Shown here piece after piece: positions 25,015 through 34,118 of a stretch of 64,000 bases of DNA. This DNA comes from Pseudomonadota bacterium (GTDB lineage Bacteria > Myxococcota_A > Polyangia > Polyangiales > Polyangiaceae): NCBI GenBank assembly GCA_023402175.1, contig JAEXCN010000062.1, positions 5,642 through 69,641 of the forward strand, given 5' to 3'. Below the pieces are notes generated by a model. The model saw only the letters and a list, made by a program, of their open reading frames with translations, was not told the DNA's origin and made no database searches. The first letter of the stretch is position 1; every line of letters starts with the position of its first letter. Made by a program: the position numbers and the translations under genes.

Positions 25015-26961
25015 ATGTCCCGCGCTTCGGTCCGTCCGGCCGTTCTCGTCGCCGTCTTCCTCCTTTCCACCTTCGCCGCCCTTGCCGCGCTCGTGAGCTG
25101 CGGATCGGACGCTGTCGTCTCGCCGGTCGACGCGGCGGGCCCGGATGCGTCTCCGGTCGGTGACGCATCTTCCACGGTGGACGTGGACGGGGAGGCGACG
25201 AAGGATGCGAGCGACGACGTGCCGTTCGTCGACCCCGATCCGAACGAGCCGAACGACACGGTGCCGACGCCGATCACCTTCGACGAGGACGGGGGCGTGC
25301 GCGCCGGCAGCAAGCCGGGCGTCCTCGCGACGGCGGGCGATGTCGATCGCTTCGCGTTCGATGTCGACCCCGGCACACACGTCGTCTACGCGCGCGTCAC
25401 GGCACCCGCGCTCGTACCGGAGACGAACGTGCGCCTTCGTTACGAGCTACGCGGCCCGGGCGTGGGCGGTCCGCTCGTCGCGAGCGGCGAGGCGAAGGAC
25501 GGCCGCGCGGTCGATCTCGGCACCGCGCGTCTCGCGACGGCGGGGCAGGGTGGAACGTATTCGCTGATCGTCACCGGCGTCTCGCCACCTGGCGGCGTTG
25601 CTCCCGGCGATCCGCGGCTCGCCTACGTCGTCGACGTTCGCATCCTGCCGGTGAGCGATGCGCTCGAGCCGAACGACACGATCGCTCAGTCCATCCCCCG
25701 GGCGCTCACGAACCCTGCACCGAGCAGCACGACCACGTTCACAGGACGGATCGGCTGGGTCGCCGACGAGGACTGGTTCCGTGTGGACCTCCCAGCCTCT
25801 GCCGCGCCGACCGTCCTCTCCTACCGCCTCGCGCCCACGGGGCCGGGGAGGTTTGCGCGCTTGCCCGGACCGCGCGGCCTTCGTGTCCGCGCGATGAGCG
25901 CCGTCAGCGCGGGCGCGACCGCCTGCAAGACGACCCAGGTAGCATGCCCGAAGGGATACGACGCCGCGTCTGCCGAGTGGGTGGCGCAGGTCGAGGCGCT
26001 CTGTGACGCGTCCGACGCTCCGATGTGTTTGCAGTCTGCACGGATCGAGCATGCGCCACATGCCGCGCTCTCGAACTTCGCGGGGGCGATTCCGATCCCA
26101 GCGCACGCAGCGACGATCTCCGTGTGGTTCGTCGTCGATGACACCGATGCCGACGGCGCGGACGACGTACCATTCGCGCTCGATGTCACGTGGGCGAACG
26201 ATGCGGACGAAGCTGCGCGCACGACCGGAGGCGTCGAGCAAGAGTCCACGTTCTCGCTCGCTGCCGATCCCGGGACGAGCTATCCGCTGCCCGCGCCCGA
26301 CGTCCCGGTCATCTCCGGTCGGCTGACGTACGGCTTCGGATTGCGCGCCGCGATCGATCCCGCCTCGCCGGATGCGGCTCGGGGCCCGGACGACTACGAC
26401 GCGATCCCCAGCGACGTGGACACGTATCGGATGCTGTTCCCGTCGCTTCCGAAGCCGGAAGACCGGACGTGGGCGCTGTCGTGGACGGTCGAGACCGAGG
26501 GCTCCTCGACGCCCGCCCATGATCTCGTCGTCGATGTCACGTTCTGCGATGGCGATGCCCTGAACGCCGGGTCGTGCACCGAGGTGTCGACGCGCGGAGA
26601 CGGGACGCCCCTCCGCTTCACGTCGCCAGGTCCGCTCGTTCCGTGGCCCGTGCGACCGAACGGCGCCGCGATCGACCACTTCACGACGGCGATTACAGCC
26701 TCCGGCGCGCTCGACGCGGGCACTCTCGTGACGAGCGCCACGTCGACCGCACGCGCGGAGGCGTGTTTCTGCTTCGAGCCGCGCTTCGTTCGTGGGGGCT
26801 ACGCGCGCCTGCGTGTCCGCGCGGCCGACCGACGAAGCTATGCGCCGTCGAGATACGAGATCCGGACCTCGTATGTCCCGTATCCGAAGAGCGCATCGTG
26901 CCCGGCCCCAGCGACCCAGGCCGATGGCGGCTCTGAGCCCGGTTGCCGCTTCGCGCGGTGA
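25015..26961 (+). CDS. large secreted lipoprotein with PPC-like domains
   Basis: A 648-residue lipoprotein. The signal peptide ends at LAALVSC (Cys29). An Asp/Ala-rich linker follows. Two segments carry the bacterial pre-peptidase C-terminal (PPC) signature of EPNDT followed by strands and D(V/E)D(R/W)F: PNEPNDTVPTPITF with VDRFAFDVDPG (residues about 80-125), and LEPNDTIAQSIP with DEDWFRVDLP (about 220-260). A third long beta-rich region fills the C-terminal half. PPC domains usually accompany secreted proteases. None is here, so a surface-binding role is possible. It is divergent from the kinase gene. Confidence 0.88.
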   Translation: MSRASVRPAVLVAVFLLSTFAALAALVSCGSDAVVSPVDAAGPDASPVGDASSTVDVDGEATKDASDDVPFVDPDPNEPNDTVPTPITFDEDGGVRAGSKPGVLATAGDVDRFAFDVDPGTHVVYARVTAPALVPETNVRLRYELRGPGVGGPLVASGEAKDGRAVDLGTARLATAGQGGTYSLIVTGVSPPGGVAPGDPRLAYVVDVRILPVSDALEPNDTIAQSIPRALTNPAPSSTTTFTGRIGWVADEDWFRVDLPASAAPTVLSYRLAPTGPGRFARLPGPRGLRVRAMSAVSAGATACKTTQVACPKGYDAASAEWVAQVEALCDASDAPMCLQSARIEHAPHAALSNFAGAIPIPAHAATISVWFVVDDTDADGADDVPFALDVTWANDADEAARTTGGVEQESTFSLAADPGTSYPLPAPDVPVISGRLTYGFGLRAAIDPASPDAARGPDDYDAIPSDVDTYRMLFPSLPKPEDRTWALSWTVETEGSSTPAHDLVVDVTFCDGDALNAGSCTEVSTRGDGTPLRFTSPGPLVPWPVRPNGAAIDHFTTAITASGALDAGTLVTSATSTARAEACFCFEPRFVRGGYARLRVRAADRRSYAPSRYEIRTSYVPYPKSASCPAPATQADGGSEPGCRFAR

Positions 26962-26987
26962 GCCTCGCGGCAGACCGAGCGCAGCGT

Positions 26988-27218
26988 TCAGCAGTCGGTC
27001 GAGTATCGAGCTCGAGCGGTCGGATGCCCGAAGCGATCCGTGCCCGCTCGCGCCGGACGATGCCGCTCGTGCAGCATCGCAGCACCGTCGGGCGGTGGAT
27101 CACGCTTGTGCTTGCCCCTCGCTCCGCTGCTGCATGCTTCGGCGACGAAGAGCACCAGTCCCATCGTGATCGTCAAGACAATACAAGCGCCACGACCCAC
27201 GCGCGCTCCGAGGTGCAT
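26988..27218 (-). CDS. small putative lipoprotein (uncertain)
   Basis: A 76-residue reading frame opening MHLGARVGRGACIVLTITMG and then LVLFVAEACSSG. It has a short positive N-terminus, one hydrophobic stretch and a plausible lipobox (VAEAC), followed by a hydrophilic tail. Such mini-lipoproteins abound in this genome type. There is no clear ribosome site, the composition is close to that of random frames in GC-rich DNA, and it converges on the PPC lipoprotein. I keep it as possible. Confidence 0.4.
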   Translation of the reverse strand: MHLGARVGRGACIVLTITMGLVLFVAEACSSGARGKHKRDPPPDGAAMLHERHRPARAGTDRFGHPTARARYSTDC

Positions 27219-27631
27219 CGCGTATGCCCCCTTCGAGAGCGTTCGTCCATCGGCGGGCTCTCGCCGCTGAGCGTCGCGAGGTCGCTGGCCGCTCCGCCAC
27301 GGCGGTCGCTCGACACGGTCGGCTGTGCCCATGACGGCATTCGGCCTGCGTCGGAGCGTGCATCGGGCTGACGCGCGTGCCCGGAAGCGAAGAGAGTCGC
27401 GTCGATCCGCGATTCTCGGCGCCGTCGGTCCGAACGCCGTCGCAGAGCGCGGCGCTCATCGACCGCAGAGAAGAGCATGCTGGGGCGAGACGATCGTGAC
27501 CGCCGGCTCGCGAGCGCTCAGAGGCGTCGTGCGCGAACGCCCGAGTCGCGCCGCATCCATTCGTTTTCAAACGAGAGCATCGCGCGCCGCGGTGACGACC
27601 TGGGGGGAATGATCGTTGCGTAGCGTGCAGT
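27219..27631. other. non-coding stretch
   Basis: About 410 bases between the small lipoprotein candidate and the FAD oxidoreductase. Open frames exist on both strands, but all have Arg/Ser-rich shadow composition. I see no gene, repeat or clear promoter, and no obvious ribosome site for the following ATG. Confidence 0.5.
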
Positions 27632-28939
27632 ATGCATCAAACATCGACCGGGAGCCGGACCGCTTTCGTTCTGGGGTCCGGGATCGCGGGCCTGTCGTTG
27701 GCGGAGATCCTCTCGCGGAATGGGTGGAAGATCACGCTGCTCGACGAGGCGACGGAGCTCGGAGGCGACGCGTCCCGCTCCACACAGAACTGGCTGCACA
27801 CCGGTTGGCTCTACGCAGGGCTTCCGAGTGCCTCTGCGATGCAAGGTTGCGCGACGTCGCTTCGACTCCTGACGAAGACGTATGGGGCCGTCCTTCCAAC
27901 CGACGTCGTCAACGTCGTGGCGAACGACGAGGGCATCACGTATCCCGCCTCGAGCCGCGGCTGGTTCTCGCCCGAGCGTGTGCATTATGCGTTCGCCATC
28001 TCTACCTACGATCTCTCGCCCCTCCAGAGAATGGGCTGGAAGCACTATCTCGATGCCGTCATCCTGGGGCGCCTCCGTCGTCTCGGCTACTCGACCGAGG
28101 CCGTGCGCGATCTGCCGCAAGGGCTGATCGATCTCATGAATCACTGGGAAGGCGACGACTCCGGTCACACGAAGTACCGCCTCATTCGATCGACGGACGC
28201 GCGGGTCGACACCAAGCGCGTTCTCTCGTCGCTCCTGAGCATGCTCGGCGAGAAGACGGAAGTCGTCCTCGGCGCGAATTGCGAGCTCGTCCAGAAGGGA
28301 AACAAGACGTCGGTTCGCGTCAACGGTGAGCTCCACACGCCGGATCTGTGCGTCGTGGCGGCGGGCAAGTCGGTCCCGCAGCTGCTCGCTCAGATCGGCG
28401 CGGGAGGGATCGCGGGCGACTTCAAGTCGATCGCGAGTCCCATCGTCGTTCTCCGCCGCGCGCTCGACCTGCCCAACTTCATTCGGTTCACGCCGAACCT
28501 TCCCGAGACGATCAACCACATCAAGTTCGACATCGGCGGCGAGGACGTCTCGACGATCGGCTCGTACGACTTCCATCCCGTCGACCAGAGGCCGGACATC
28601 AGCCCGTTCGTGGAGAAGGTCTGCCGGCGGCTGGCGATCTCGACGAGCGAAGTCGTCGGAAGCTACTACGGTACGAAGACCGAGCTCACGGGCAAGCTCG
28701 CGCGTCGGTACAACCACGCCCTCGACGCAGTGAACGACAACACGTTCTTCGCGATCGCCGGCAAGTTCTCGCAGTTCCCTCTCCTGGTGAACGAATTCGC
28801 CGAGAGGCTCGGCCTGCGGATCGACATCCCGAACGACGAGCGCGGGACCCTCGCAATGCAAGTCGCACCGAACGCGCCCGAGCGCCTCGCTCACGCTGCG
28901 GGCATCGGCGACAAGCGCGGCGCCGGGCGCGCTGCGTAG
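27632..28939 (+). CDS. FAD-dependent oxidoreductase (DAO-like)
   Basis: A 435-residue flavoprotein. The dinucleotide-binding motif VLGSGIAGLSLAEIL is at residues about 13-27, followed by an acidic end of the second strand (LLDEA) and GGDASRS in the position where glycine-oxidase-type enzymes contact flavin. The middle is substrate-binding sheet, and CVVAAGKSVPQLLAQI is the second FAD motif. It resembles D-amino-acid-oxidase-fold enzymes that act on amines, but substrate residues are not recognisable. It heads a run of co-oriented genes (PLP enzyme, glycosyltransferase, flippase, ATP-grasp), so it may oxidise an amino sugar or amino-acid precursor. Confidence 0.88.
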   Translation: MHQTSTGSRTAFVLGSGIAGLSLAEILSRNGWKITLLDEATELGGDASRSTQNWLHTGWLYAGLPSASAMQGCATSLRLLTKTYGAVLPTDVVNVVANDEGITYPASSRGWFSPERVHYAFAISTYDLSPLQRMGWKHYLDAVILGRLRRLGYSTEAVRDLPQGLIDLMNHWEGDDSGHTKYRLIRSTDARVDTKRVLSSLLSMLGEKTEVVLGANCELVQKGNKTSVRVNGELHTPDLCVVAAGKSVPQLLAQIGAGGIAGDFKSIASPIVVLRRALDLPNFIRFTPNLPETINHIKFDIGGEDVSTIGSYDFHPVDQRPDISPFVEKVCRRLAISTSEVVGSYYGTKTELTGKLARRYNHALDAVNDNTFFAIAGKFSQFPLLVNEFAERLGLRIDIPNDERGTLAMQVAPNAPERLAHAAGIGDKRGAGRAA

Positions 28940-29033
28940 TAGCCCGCCGCCCCCCGTAACTGCTCTCGAACCCCATACACGAACCCGCTCGGTGTTCGTT
29001 CGACACGGTTGTTCGCTCACCCTCGAGGTCCAG

Positions 29034-30035
29034 ATGCAAATCGTCACGTTCCCACCCGCGCTCGTGGATGCCTATCTGAACGACGTTCGGCGTCTGATGG
29101 AGACCGGCCAGGTGGCCGAGAGCCACTACTACCGTGACGCGGCGAAGGAATACGTGAAGGGCCGGTCATCGATCCCGGTGGCCTCCGGGGGCGCAGCGAT
29201 CTACGTGCTGCTCGCGTACCAGAAGTACGCCCATCAAAAGCGCATAGCGATCGTCCAGTCGAACACGATGCGTGCGCTCTACACGATACCGTCGCTTCTC
29301 GAGATGAAGCCGCTCGTCGTCGATTCGACCTACGAGGACTTCATGGCGATGAGCCCCGAGGCGCTCGAGCGCGCGCTCGCGGATGGTTCGACGCGCAGGG
29401 ACGCGGTCGTCGTTTACTCCGTGATCGGCGGCTACCTCGCGCCTTCCTTCAAGCGCATCGCCGAGATCTGCCGGCGGGCGAAGGTGCCGCTCGTCATCGA
29501 TGCTGCCCACGGCCACTACCTCGACGGGCTCGTGGCGGAGCCCGATGTCGACATCGCGTATTCGTTCTACGCAACGAAGATCCTGCCGACAGGCGAGGGC
29601 GGCCTGATCACCACCGCGAGCGACGCGGTGCACACGTGGGCCCGTCGCTTCCTCATGTACGACCGCTTCGAAAACCAGATGGAGGTCGGGCTCAACATGC
29701 GCGCCGGCGAGCTGACGGCGCTGCTCGTCCACCGGCTCATGACCGACCCGTCCGTCGTGGACCACTTCCGGACGGCACGCGTGGAGATCGCCAATCGCCT
29801 GATCGATCTCTGCCGGAAGCATGGCGTCCGGTTCCTCGATCCGGCGAACGCCGCCGGGTACAACGGATACAAGCTCGTCATCCTCGATCCGCACGAGTCC
29901 GTGGAGAAGCTCCGTACCGGTCTCACCGAGCACGCGGCGACGTCGGCGGTCTTCGCTACCGACGTCCGAGGCGGGCCGACGAAGCTTCCTCACTGGTGTC
30001 CTCCCACGTACCCGTCGCTCAGGGGTGCGCGATGA
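29034..30035 (+). CDS. DegT/DnrJ/EryC1/StrS-type PLP-dependent aminotransferase
   Basis: A 333-residue fold-type I PLP enzyme. ASGGAAIYVLL is the phosphate-binding segment, VIDAAHGHYLDGL carries the Asp that contacts the pyridine nitrogen, and SFYATKILPTGEGGLI holds the Schiff-base lysine (Lys182) in the context typical of sugar aminotransferases. Members transfer amino groups to keto-sugars. The family is usually 370-400 residues, so this one is short and lacks the standard N-terminal opening. The ATG at 29034 is preferred over one at 28992 because the conserved helix begins there. It overlaps the glycosyltransferase by ATGA. Confidence 0.87.
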   Translation: MQIVTFPPALVDAYLNDVRRLMETGQVAESHYYRDAAKEYVKGRSSIPVASGGAAIYVLLAYQKYAHQKRIAIVQSNTMRALYTIPSLLEMKPLVVDSTYEDFMAMSPEALERALADGSTRRDAVVVYSVIGGYLAPSFKRIAEICRRAKVPLVIDAAHGHYLDGLVAEPDVDIAYSFYATKILPTGEGGLITTASDAVHTWARRFLMYDRFENQMEVGLNMRAGELTALLVHRLMTDPSVVDHFRTARVEIANRLIDLCRKHGVRFLDPANAAGYNGYKLVILDPHESVEKLRTGLTEHAATSAVFATDVRGGPTKLPHWCPPTYPSLRGAR

Positions 30036-31168
30036 TCGAAGCATCCGTCGTCGTCGCGACGTACAACCGAAGCGAAGCGCTGGCGCGCCTGCTCGGCACG
30101 CTCGCGAAGCAGAACGTGCCGCGCGATCTGTTCGAGGTCGTGGTGGTCGACGACGGCTCGCGCGAGGACGCGAGGCCTGTCGCCGCCCGGTTCACGAGCT
30201 CGCTCCAGATCGCCGCCATCCGGCAGAAGAACAGCGGCGTGGCGGTCGCCCGCGAGCGCGGAGTTCACGAAGCGCGCGGGCGCATCGTCATCTTCCTCGA
30301 CGACGACATGCGCGTCCCGAGGAGCTTCGTCGCCGAGCACATCGCGGCGCACGCGGGATACGACGATCGCGTCGTCATGGGTGAGCTCCTCGCGGACGAG
30401 AAGCTCGCGGAGATGCCGCTCTTCGAACGCCTTCATGCCTATCAGCTCGAGAAGGCCGCTCGGCGGTACGCCGCCAGCGGGACGTTCGCCGGGCAAGAGG
30501 TCTACACTGCGAACCTGTCGCTCCCGCGAGAGCTGTTCCTTCGTGTCGGCGGCTTCGATCCGGCGTTCTTCATCGAGGACGTGGAGCTCGGCGTCCGGCT
30601 CGAGCGTGCTGGAGCAGCGCTCGTCTTCTCGCGCAAGGCGCCTGCCGTCCACGCCTCCGACCATACGAAGCTCCACAAGTGGCTCGACCGCTGCCACCTC
30701 GAGGGCCGCGATTGGGTCCGCCTCGCGCGCAAACACCCGTCGGTCCTCGGGGCGAGCCCGTGGAGCTTCTTCAGGAACGCGAATCCGTTCTCGCGGCCGT
30801 TGTTCGCTGCAGCGGTGGTTGCTCCGGCGGCGGCGCCGGCGCTCGCTCGCACCATCTTCAGTGGCGCGCTCGGAGCCGATGCGCTCGGAGCCGACCGTGC
30901 CGTTGCTGCGTTGATGACGCTGGTCTACGGCGTGCAGTACTACGGCGGCGTACGCAAGGAGACCGGTTCGCTCCGCGACGCGCTCCGTGCGTATCGTGCG
31001 TACGTCCGACAGCTGGACTCCGAGCGTGCAGCAGCGAAGCGTCGCAAGGCCGATGTCGACGGGTACGACGACGACCGACCCTCGGGTGACAGATTGCGCG
31101 GTCCCGAGTCGCGGGCTGCCAAGATGGGGGTCGTGCTCGGCCATCTGTCGAGGAACGCTCCTGCGTGA
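30032..31168 (+). CDS. family 2 glycosyltransferase
   Basis: A 378-residue GT2 enzyme. VVVATYNRSEALARLLGTL opens the nucleotide-binding fold, VVVVDDGS is the first acidic motif, VIFLDDDMRVP carries the DxD metal site (about residues 89-93), and FFIEDVELGVRLERAG holds the ED catalytic-base motif. A C-terminal hydrophobic segment (FAAAVVAPAAAPALA) may contact the membrane. It would transfer a sugar from a nucleotide donor in the cytoplasm. It is coupled to the PLP enzyme before it and the flippase after it, so the three probably make and export one glycan. Confidence 0.9.
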   Translation: MIEASVVVATYNRSEALARLLGTLAKQNVPRDLFEVVVVDDGSREDARPVAARFTSSLQIAAIRQKNSGVAVARERGVHEARGRIVIFLDDDMRVPRSFVAEHIAAHAGYDDRVVMGELLADEKLAEMPLFERLHAYQLEKAARRYAASGTFAGQEVYTANLSLPRELFLRVGGFDPAFFIEDVELGVRLERAGAALVFSRKAPAVHASDHTKLHKWLDRCHLEGRDWVRLARKHPSVLGASPWSFFRNANPFSRPLFAAAVVAPAAAPALARTIFSGALGADALGADRAVAALMTLVYGVQYYGGVRKETGSLRDALRAYRAYVRQLDSERAAAKRRKADVDGYDDDRPSGDRLRGPESRAAKMGVVLGHLSRNAPA

Positions 31169-32778
31169 CGGGCAGGGGAGTGCGCGTGGCACAAGACGAC
31201 GAACGAGCTCTTCTCGTCTCCCGCGCCGGCGTCGTCGGCGCGGGGACGCTCCTTTCCCGCGTCCTCGGCCTCGGCCGGGACGCGACGATCGCGGCTCTCT
31301 TCGACCGCGCGCAGACCGACGCGTTCTGGATCGCGTTCACGATCCCGACCGCTCTCAGGCAGCTCTTCGCCGAAGGCGCCGCCACCAGCGCAGTGGTCCC
31401 GATCCTCACGGGTAAGCTCGCGACGGAAGGGGAAGAGGCTGCGAAGTCGTTCTTCGCGCGAGCGCGCGCGGTGTCCCTCCTCGCGCTCCTCGTCGTCACG
31501 CTTCTCGGTGTCGCGTTCGCCGAGCCGCTGACGGAGATGTTCGCCGCGGGCTTCCACACGATCCCGGGACAGTTCGAACGGACACGTGAGCTGACCCGCG
31601 TCGTCTTTCCGTACGTGTTCTTCATGGGAACGGCGGCGATGGGGACCGCCGCGCTGAACGCGAAACGCCGGTTCGCCGTCGCGGCCTTCGCGCCCGGTCT
31701 CCTCAACGTGGCAATCATCGCGCTCGCGATCGTGCTCCGAGTCCCGCTGGCGGCGCGTGGAATCGACACCGTGACAGCGCTCGGCGTCGGAGTCCTCGTG
31801 GGAGGCGCGCTCCAGGTGCTCGCGCAACTGCCGTCCCTGCGCGAGCTCGGATTCCTCGGGCGACCAATCCTCGATCTCCGCGACCCTGCCGTCCGCGACA
31901 TGCTCCGGCGGATCCTGCCGATGACGTTCGGGATCGGTGTGTACTACATCGATCTCGTCGTCTCGCGCCGCTTCCTCTCGGACCTCGGAGAGGGCGCGCA
32001 GAGCTACTTCTCCTGGGCGATGCGCGTCTGCGACTTCCCGCAGGGCATCTTCGTGATGGCGATCTCGACGGCGGCGCTGCCGTCACTCTCGGCCTTTGCG
32101 GCGAAGGGAGATCTCGACGGGCTCGCGCGGACCTACGCGCATGGCATGCGCCTCTCGATGTTCGTCGCCATCCCGGCGAGCGTCGCGCTGGTCGTACTTG
32201 GCGAGCCGCTCGTCGTGCTCCTCTTCCAGCGCGGAGAGTTCGACGCGCACGCCGCACACGAGACGGCGCGGTCTCTCGCATGGCAAGGAGGCGCCATCTT
32301 CACGGTTGCGGCCGTGCGCCAGCTCGTTCCGACACTCTACGCACTGAGCGACACGCGCACGCCCGTGATCGTCAGCGTGATCGACAGCATCGCGTTCATC
32401 GCGATCGCCGTCGGCCTGCGTCGCCCCTTCGGGCATGTCGGTGTGAGCATGGCGATCGGCGGGTCGACCGCGCTCCAGATGGTGCTTCTCTTCATCGCGC
32501 TCCGCCGGCGTCTCGGGACGATTCGTGCGCGCGAGATCGGCGGCGCCTCGCTCGCGATCTCCGGCGCGTCGGCGATCGCCGCGATCGGCGCGTACGTATC
32601 CGCGCGTGCCATGAGCGGCATCGCGCCGTCGGGCATGATCGGACGCGCGCTCCCGGGGCTCGCCGGCGGCATCGTGTTCCTCGTGCTCTACGTCGTCGCG
32701 CTCCGGGCGATCGGTAGTCGCGAGCTCGACGAGCTGACCGCATCGGTGAAGCGACGTTTCGCCCGCTCCCCGGCCTGA
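31165..32778 (+). CDS. murJ: MurJ/MviN-type lipid flippase
   Basis: A 537-residue polytopic membrane protein of the MOP superfamily. The opening VVGAGTLLSRVLGLGRDATI, the GAATSAVVPILT segment, and some 13-14 hydrophobic helices fit MurJ, which moves lipid II across the inner membrane. The overlap start is a GTG at 31165. A GTG at 31186, 5 bases after GGGAG, is an equally good alternative. The neighbours are not peptidoglycan genes, so this copy could flip a different lipid-linked intermediate made by the adjacent enzymes. The symbol reflects family only. Confidence 0.85.
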   Translation: MTGRGVRVAQDDERALLVSRAGVVGAGTLLSRVLGLGRDATIAALFDRAQTDAFWIAFTIPTALRQLFAEGAATSAVVPILTGKLATEGEEAAKSFFARARAVSLLALLVVTLLGVAFAEPLTEMFAAGFHTIPGQFERTRELTRVVFPYVFFMGTAAMGTAALNAKRRFAVAAFAPGLLNVAIIALAIVLRVPLAARGIDTVTALGVGVLVGGALQVLAQLPSLRELGFLGRPILDLRDPAVRDMLRRILPMTFGIGVYYIDLVVSRRFLSDLGEGAQSYFSWAMRVCDFPQGIFVMAISTAALPSLSAFAAKGDLDGLARTYAHGMRLSMFVAIPASVALVVLGEPLVVLLFQRGEFDAHAAHETARSLAWQGGAIFTVAAVRQLVPTLYALSDTRTPVIVSVIDSIAFIAIAVGLRRPFGHVGVSMAIGGSTALQMVLLFIALRRRLGTIRAREIGGASLAISGASAIAAIGAYVSARAMSGIAPSGMIGRALPGLAGGIVFLVLYVVALRAIGSRELDELTASVKRRFARSPA

Positions 32779-32831
32779 GCCCGAGTGCCCTTCACGAGCG
32801 CGTCGTCGCGACCTAGGTTGCGCTCGAGCTC

Positions 32832-34091
32832 ATGGGTGTCCTTCTCCTCGGCGCGGATTATTACGGCACGCTCGCGGCGGCTCGCTCTTACGGCAAGAAC
32901 GGGATCCGCGTCGCGATGGCGAACGACGATCTCCGTGCGCGGAGCTTGTACTCACGCCACGTCAAGGAGCGGCTGCAGCATCCGCCGCTCTTCGAGCCGT
33001 CCGAGCTTCTGCGCTGGCTGCTCGCCTACGGCGCCGCGCAGAAGGGCACGCTGCTCTACCCGCCGAACGATCATCTCGCCTGGCTCTTCGCGGTCCATCG
33101 CGAGCGGCTCGAGAAAGTCTTCCTCACGTATGCGCCGGGCGAGGAGACGATCCTGCAGCTCCTCGACAAGAAGCGCCTCCACGACGCATGTGCGAAGGTC
33201 GGCATCGACGTCCCCCTGACGCACGTGCTCGGAGAGGCCGGCGTGCGCTCGCCACTCGTTCGCCGGCTGCGCTGGCCGGTGCTCGTGAAGCCGCGGACGC
33301 AAGTGTTCCTCCAGGGTGGCGTCAAAGGATTCCTCGCGCACGACGAGCGTGAGCTCGAAGGCGCTCTCGAACAATTCCGTCGGCTCATGAAGTTCGGCGC
33401 TGCACTTTCGGAGCGACATCCCGAGCTGACCGAACCGATGGTGCAGGAGTACCTGTCCGCCGCCGAGACGAGCATCTTCAGCGTCGCGGGCTTCGTCACG
33501 AGGACCGGCGAGCTCGCTTCCCGCGCGGCGATGAAGGTTCTGCAGCGACCACGCAAGATCGGAATCGGCCTCTGCTTCGAAGGCCGCTCGGTGGAAGAGG
33601 AGCTGACCGAGAAGCTCGCGGCGCTGTGCAAGCACGTCGGGTACTACGGGTGCTTCGAGGCGGAGCTCATCGCGGACGGCGACCGGCGCCTCCTCATCGA
33701 CTTCAATCCGCGCTTCTACAGCCAGATGGGCTTCGAGATCGCCCGCGGTCTCCCGCTTCCGATGCTCGTCTGGCATGCGGCGCGCGGCGAGGAGGACCGC
33801 GTTCGCGAGGAGCTCGCGCGTGCGCGCGCGTGGAAGCGTACGGGCCGAGAGGTCTACTGCCACAAGACGATGCTCGACCTGCTGCTCACGCTCCAGGGGC
33901 TCTCGGGGAAGATGTCGCGCGAGGACGTGAAGCGCTGGCGGAAGTGGTACACGGACCATCGAAGCGCGGCGACCGACGCGGTGCGCGACCCGGAGGACCT
34001 CATGCCCGCCGTGGTCGACACCGCGCAGTGGGCCGCGCACTTCGTGAAGCATCCGCGGAGCTTCGTTAGGAGCTTCGTCTTCAACGCGTGA
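32832..34091 (+). CDS. ATP-grasp ligase at the end of the glycan-type locus
   Basis: A 419-residue ATP-grasp enzyme. It opens MGVLLLGADYYGTLAAARSY with a PurK/D-Ala-like N-fold, then LRWPVLVKPRTQVFLQGGVK (nucleotide loop), EYLSAAETSIFSVAGFV, and the metal site YGCFEAELI with LLIDFNPRFYSQMGFEI. It is distinct from both ATP-grasps at 11-16 kb. It follows the flippase by 53 bases in the same orientation. It might add an amino acid to the exported conjugate, but no direct evidence of substrate is visible. Confidence 0.88.
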   Translation: MGVLLLGADYYGTLAAARSYGKNGIRVAMANDDLRARSLYSRHVKERLQHPPLFEPSELLRWLLAYGAAQKGTLLYPPNDHLAWLFAVHRERLEKVFLTYAPGEETILQLLDKKRLHDACAKVGIDVPLTHVLGEAGVRSPLVRRLRWPVLVKPRTQVFLQGGVKGFLAHDERELEGALEQFRRLMKFGAALSERHPELTEPMVQEYLSAAETSIFSVAGFVTRTGELASRAAMKVLQRPRKIGIGLCFEGRSVEEELTEKLAALCKHVGYYGCFEAELIADGDRRLLIDFNPRFYSQMGFEIARGLPLPMLVWHAARGEEDRVREELARARAWKRTGREVYCHKTMLDLLLTLQGLSGKMSREDVKRWRKWYTDHRSAATDAVRDPEDLMPAVVDTAQWAAHFVKHPRSFVRSFVFNA

Positions 34092-34118
34092 GCACGCGCC
34101 TCGCTGCAAGACGCTCCC

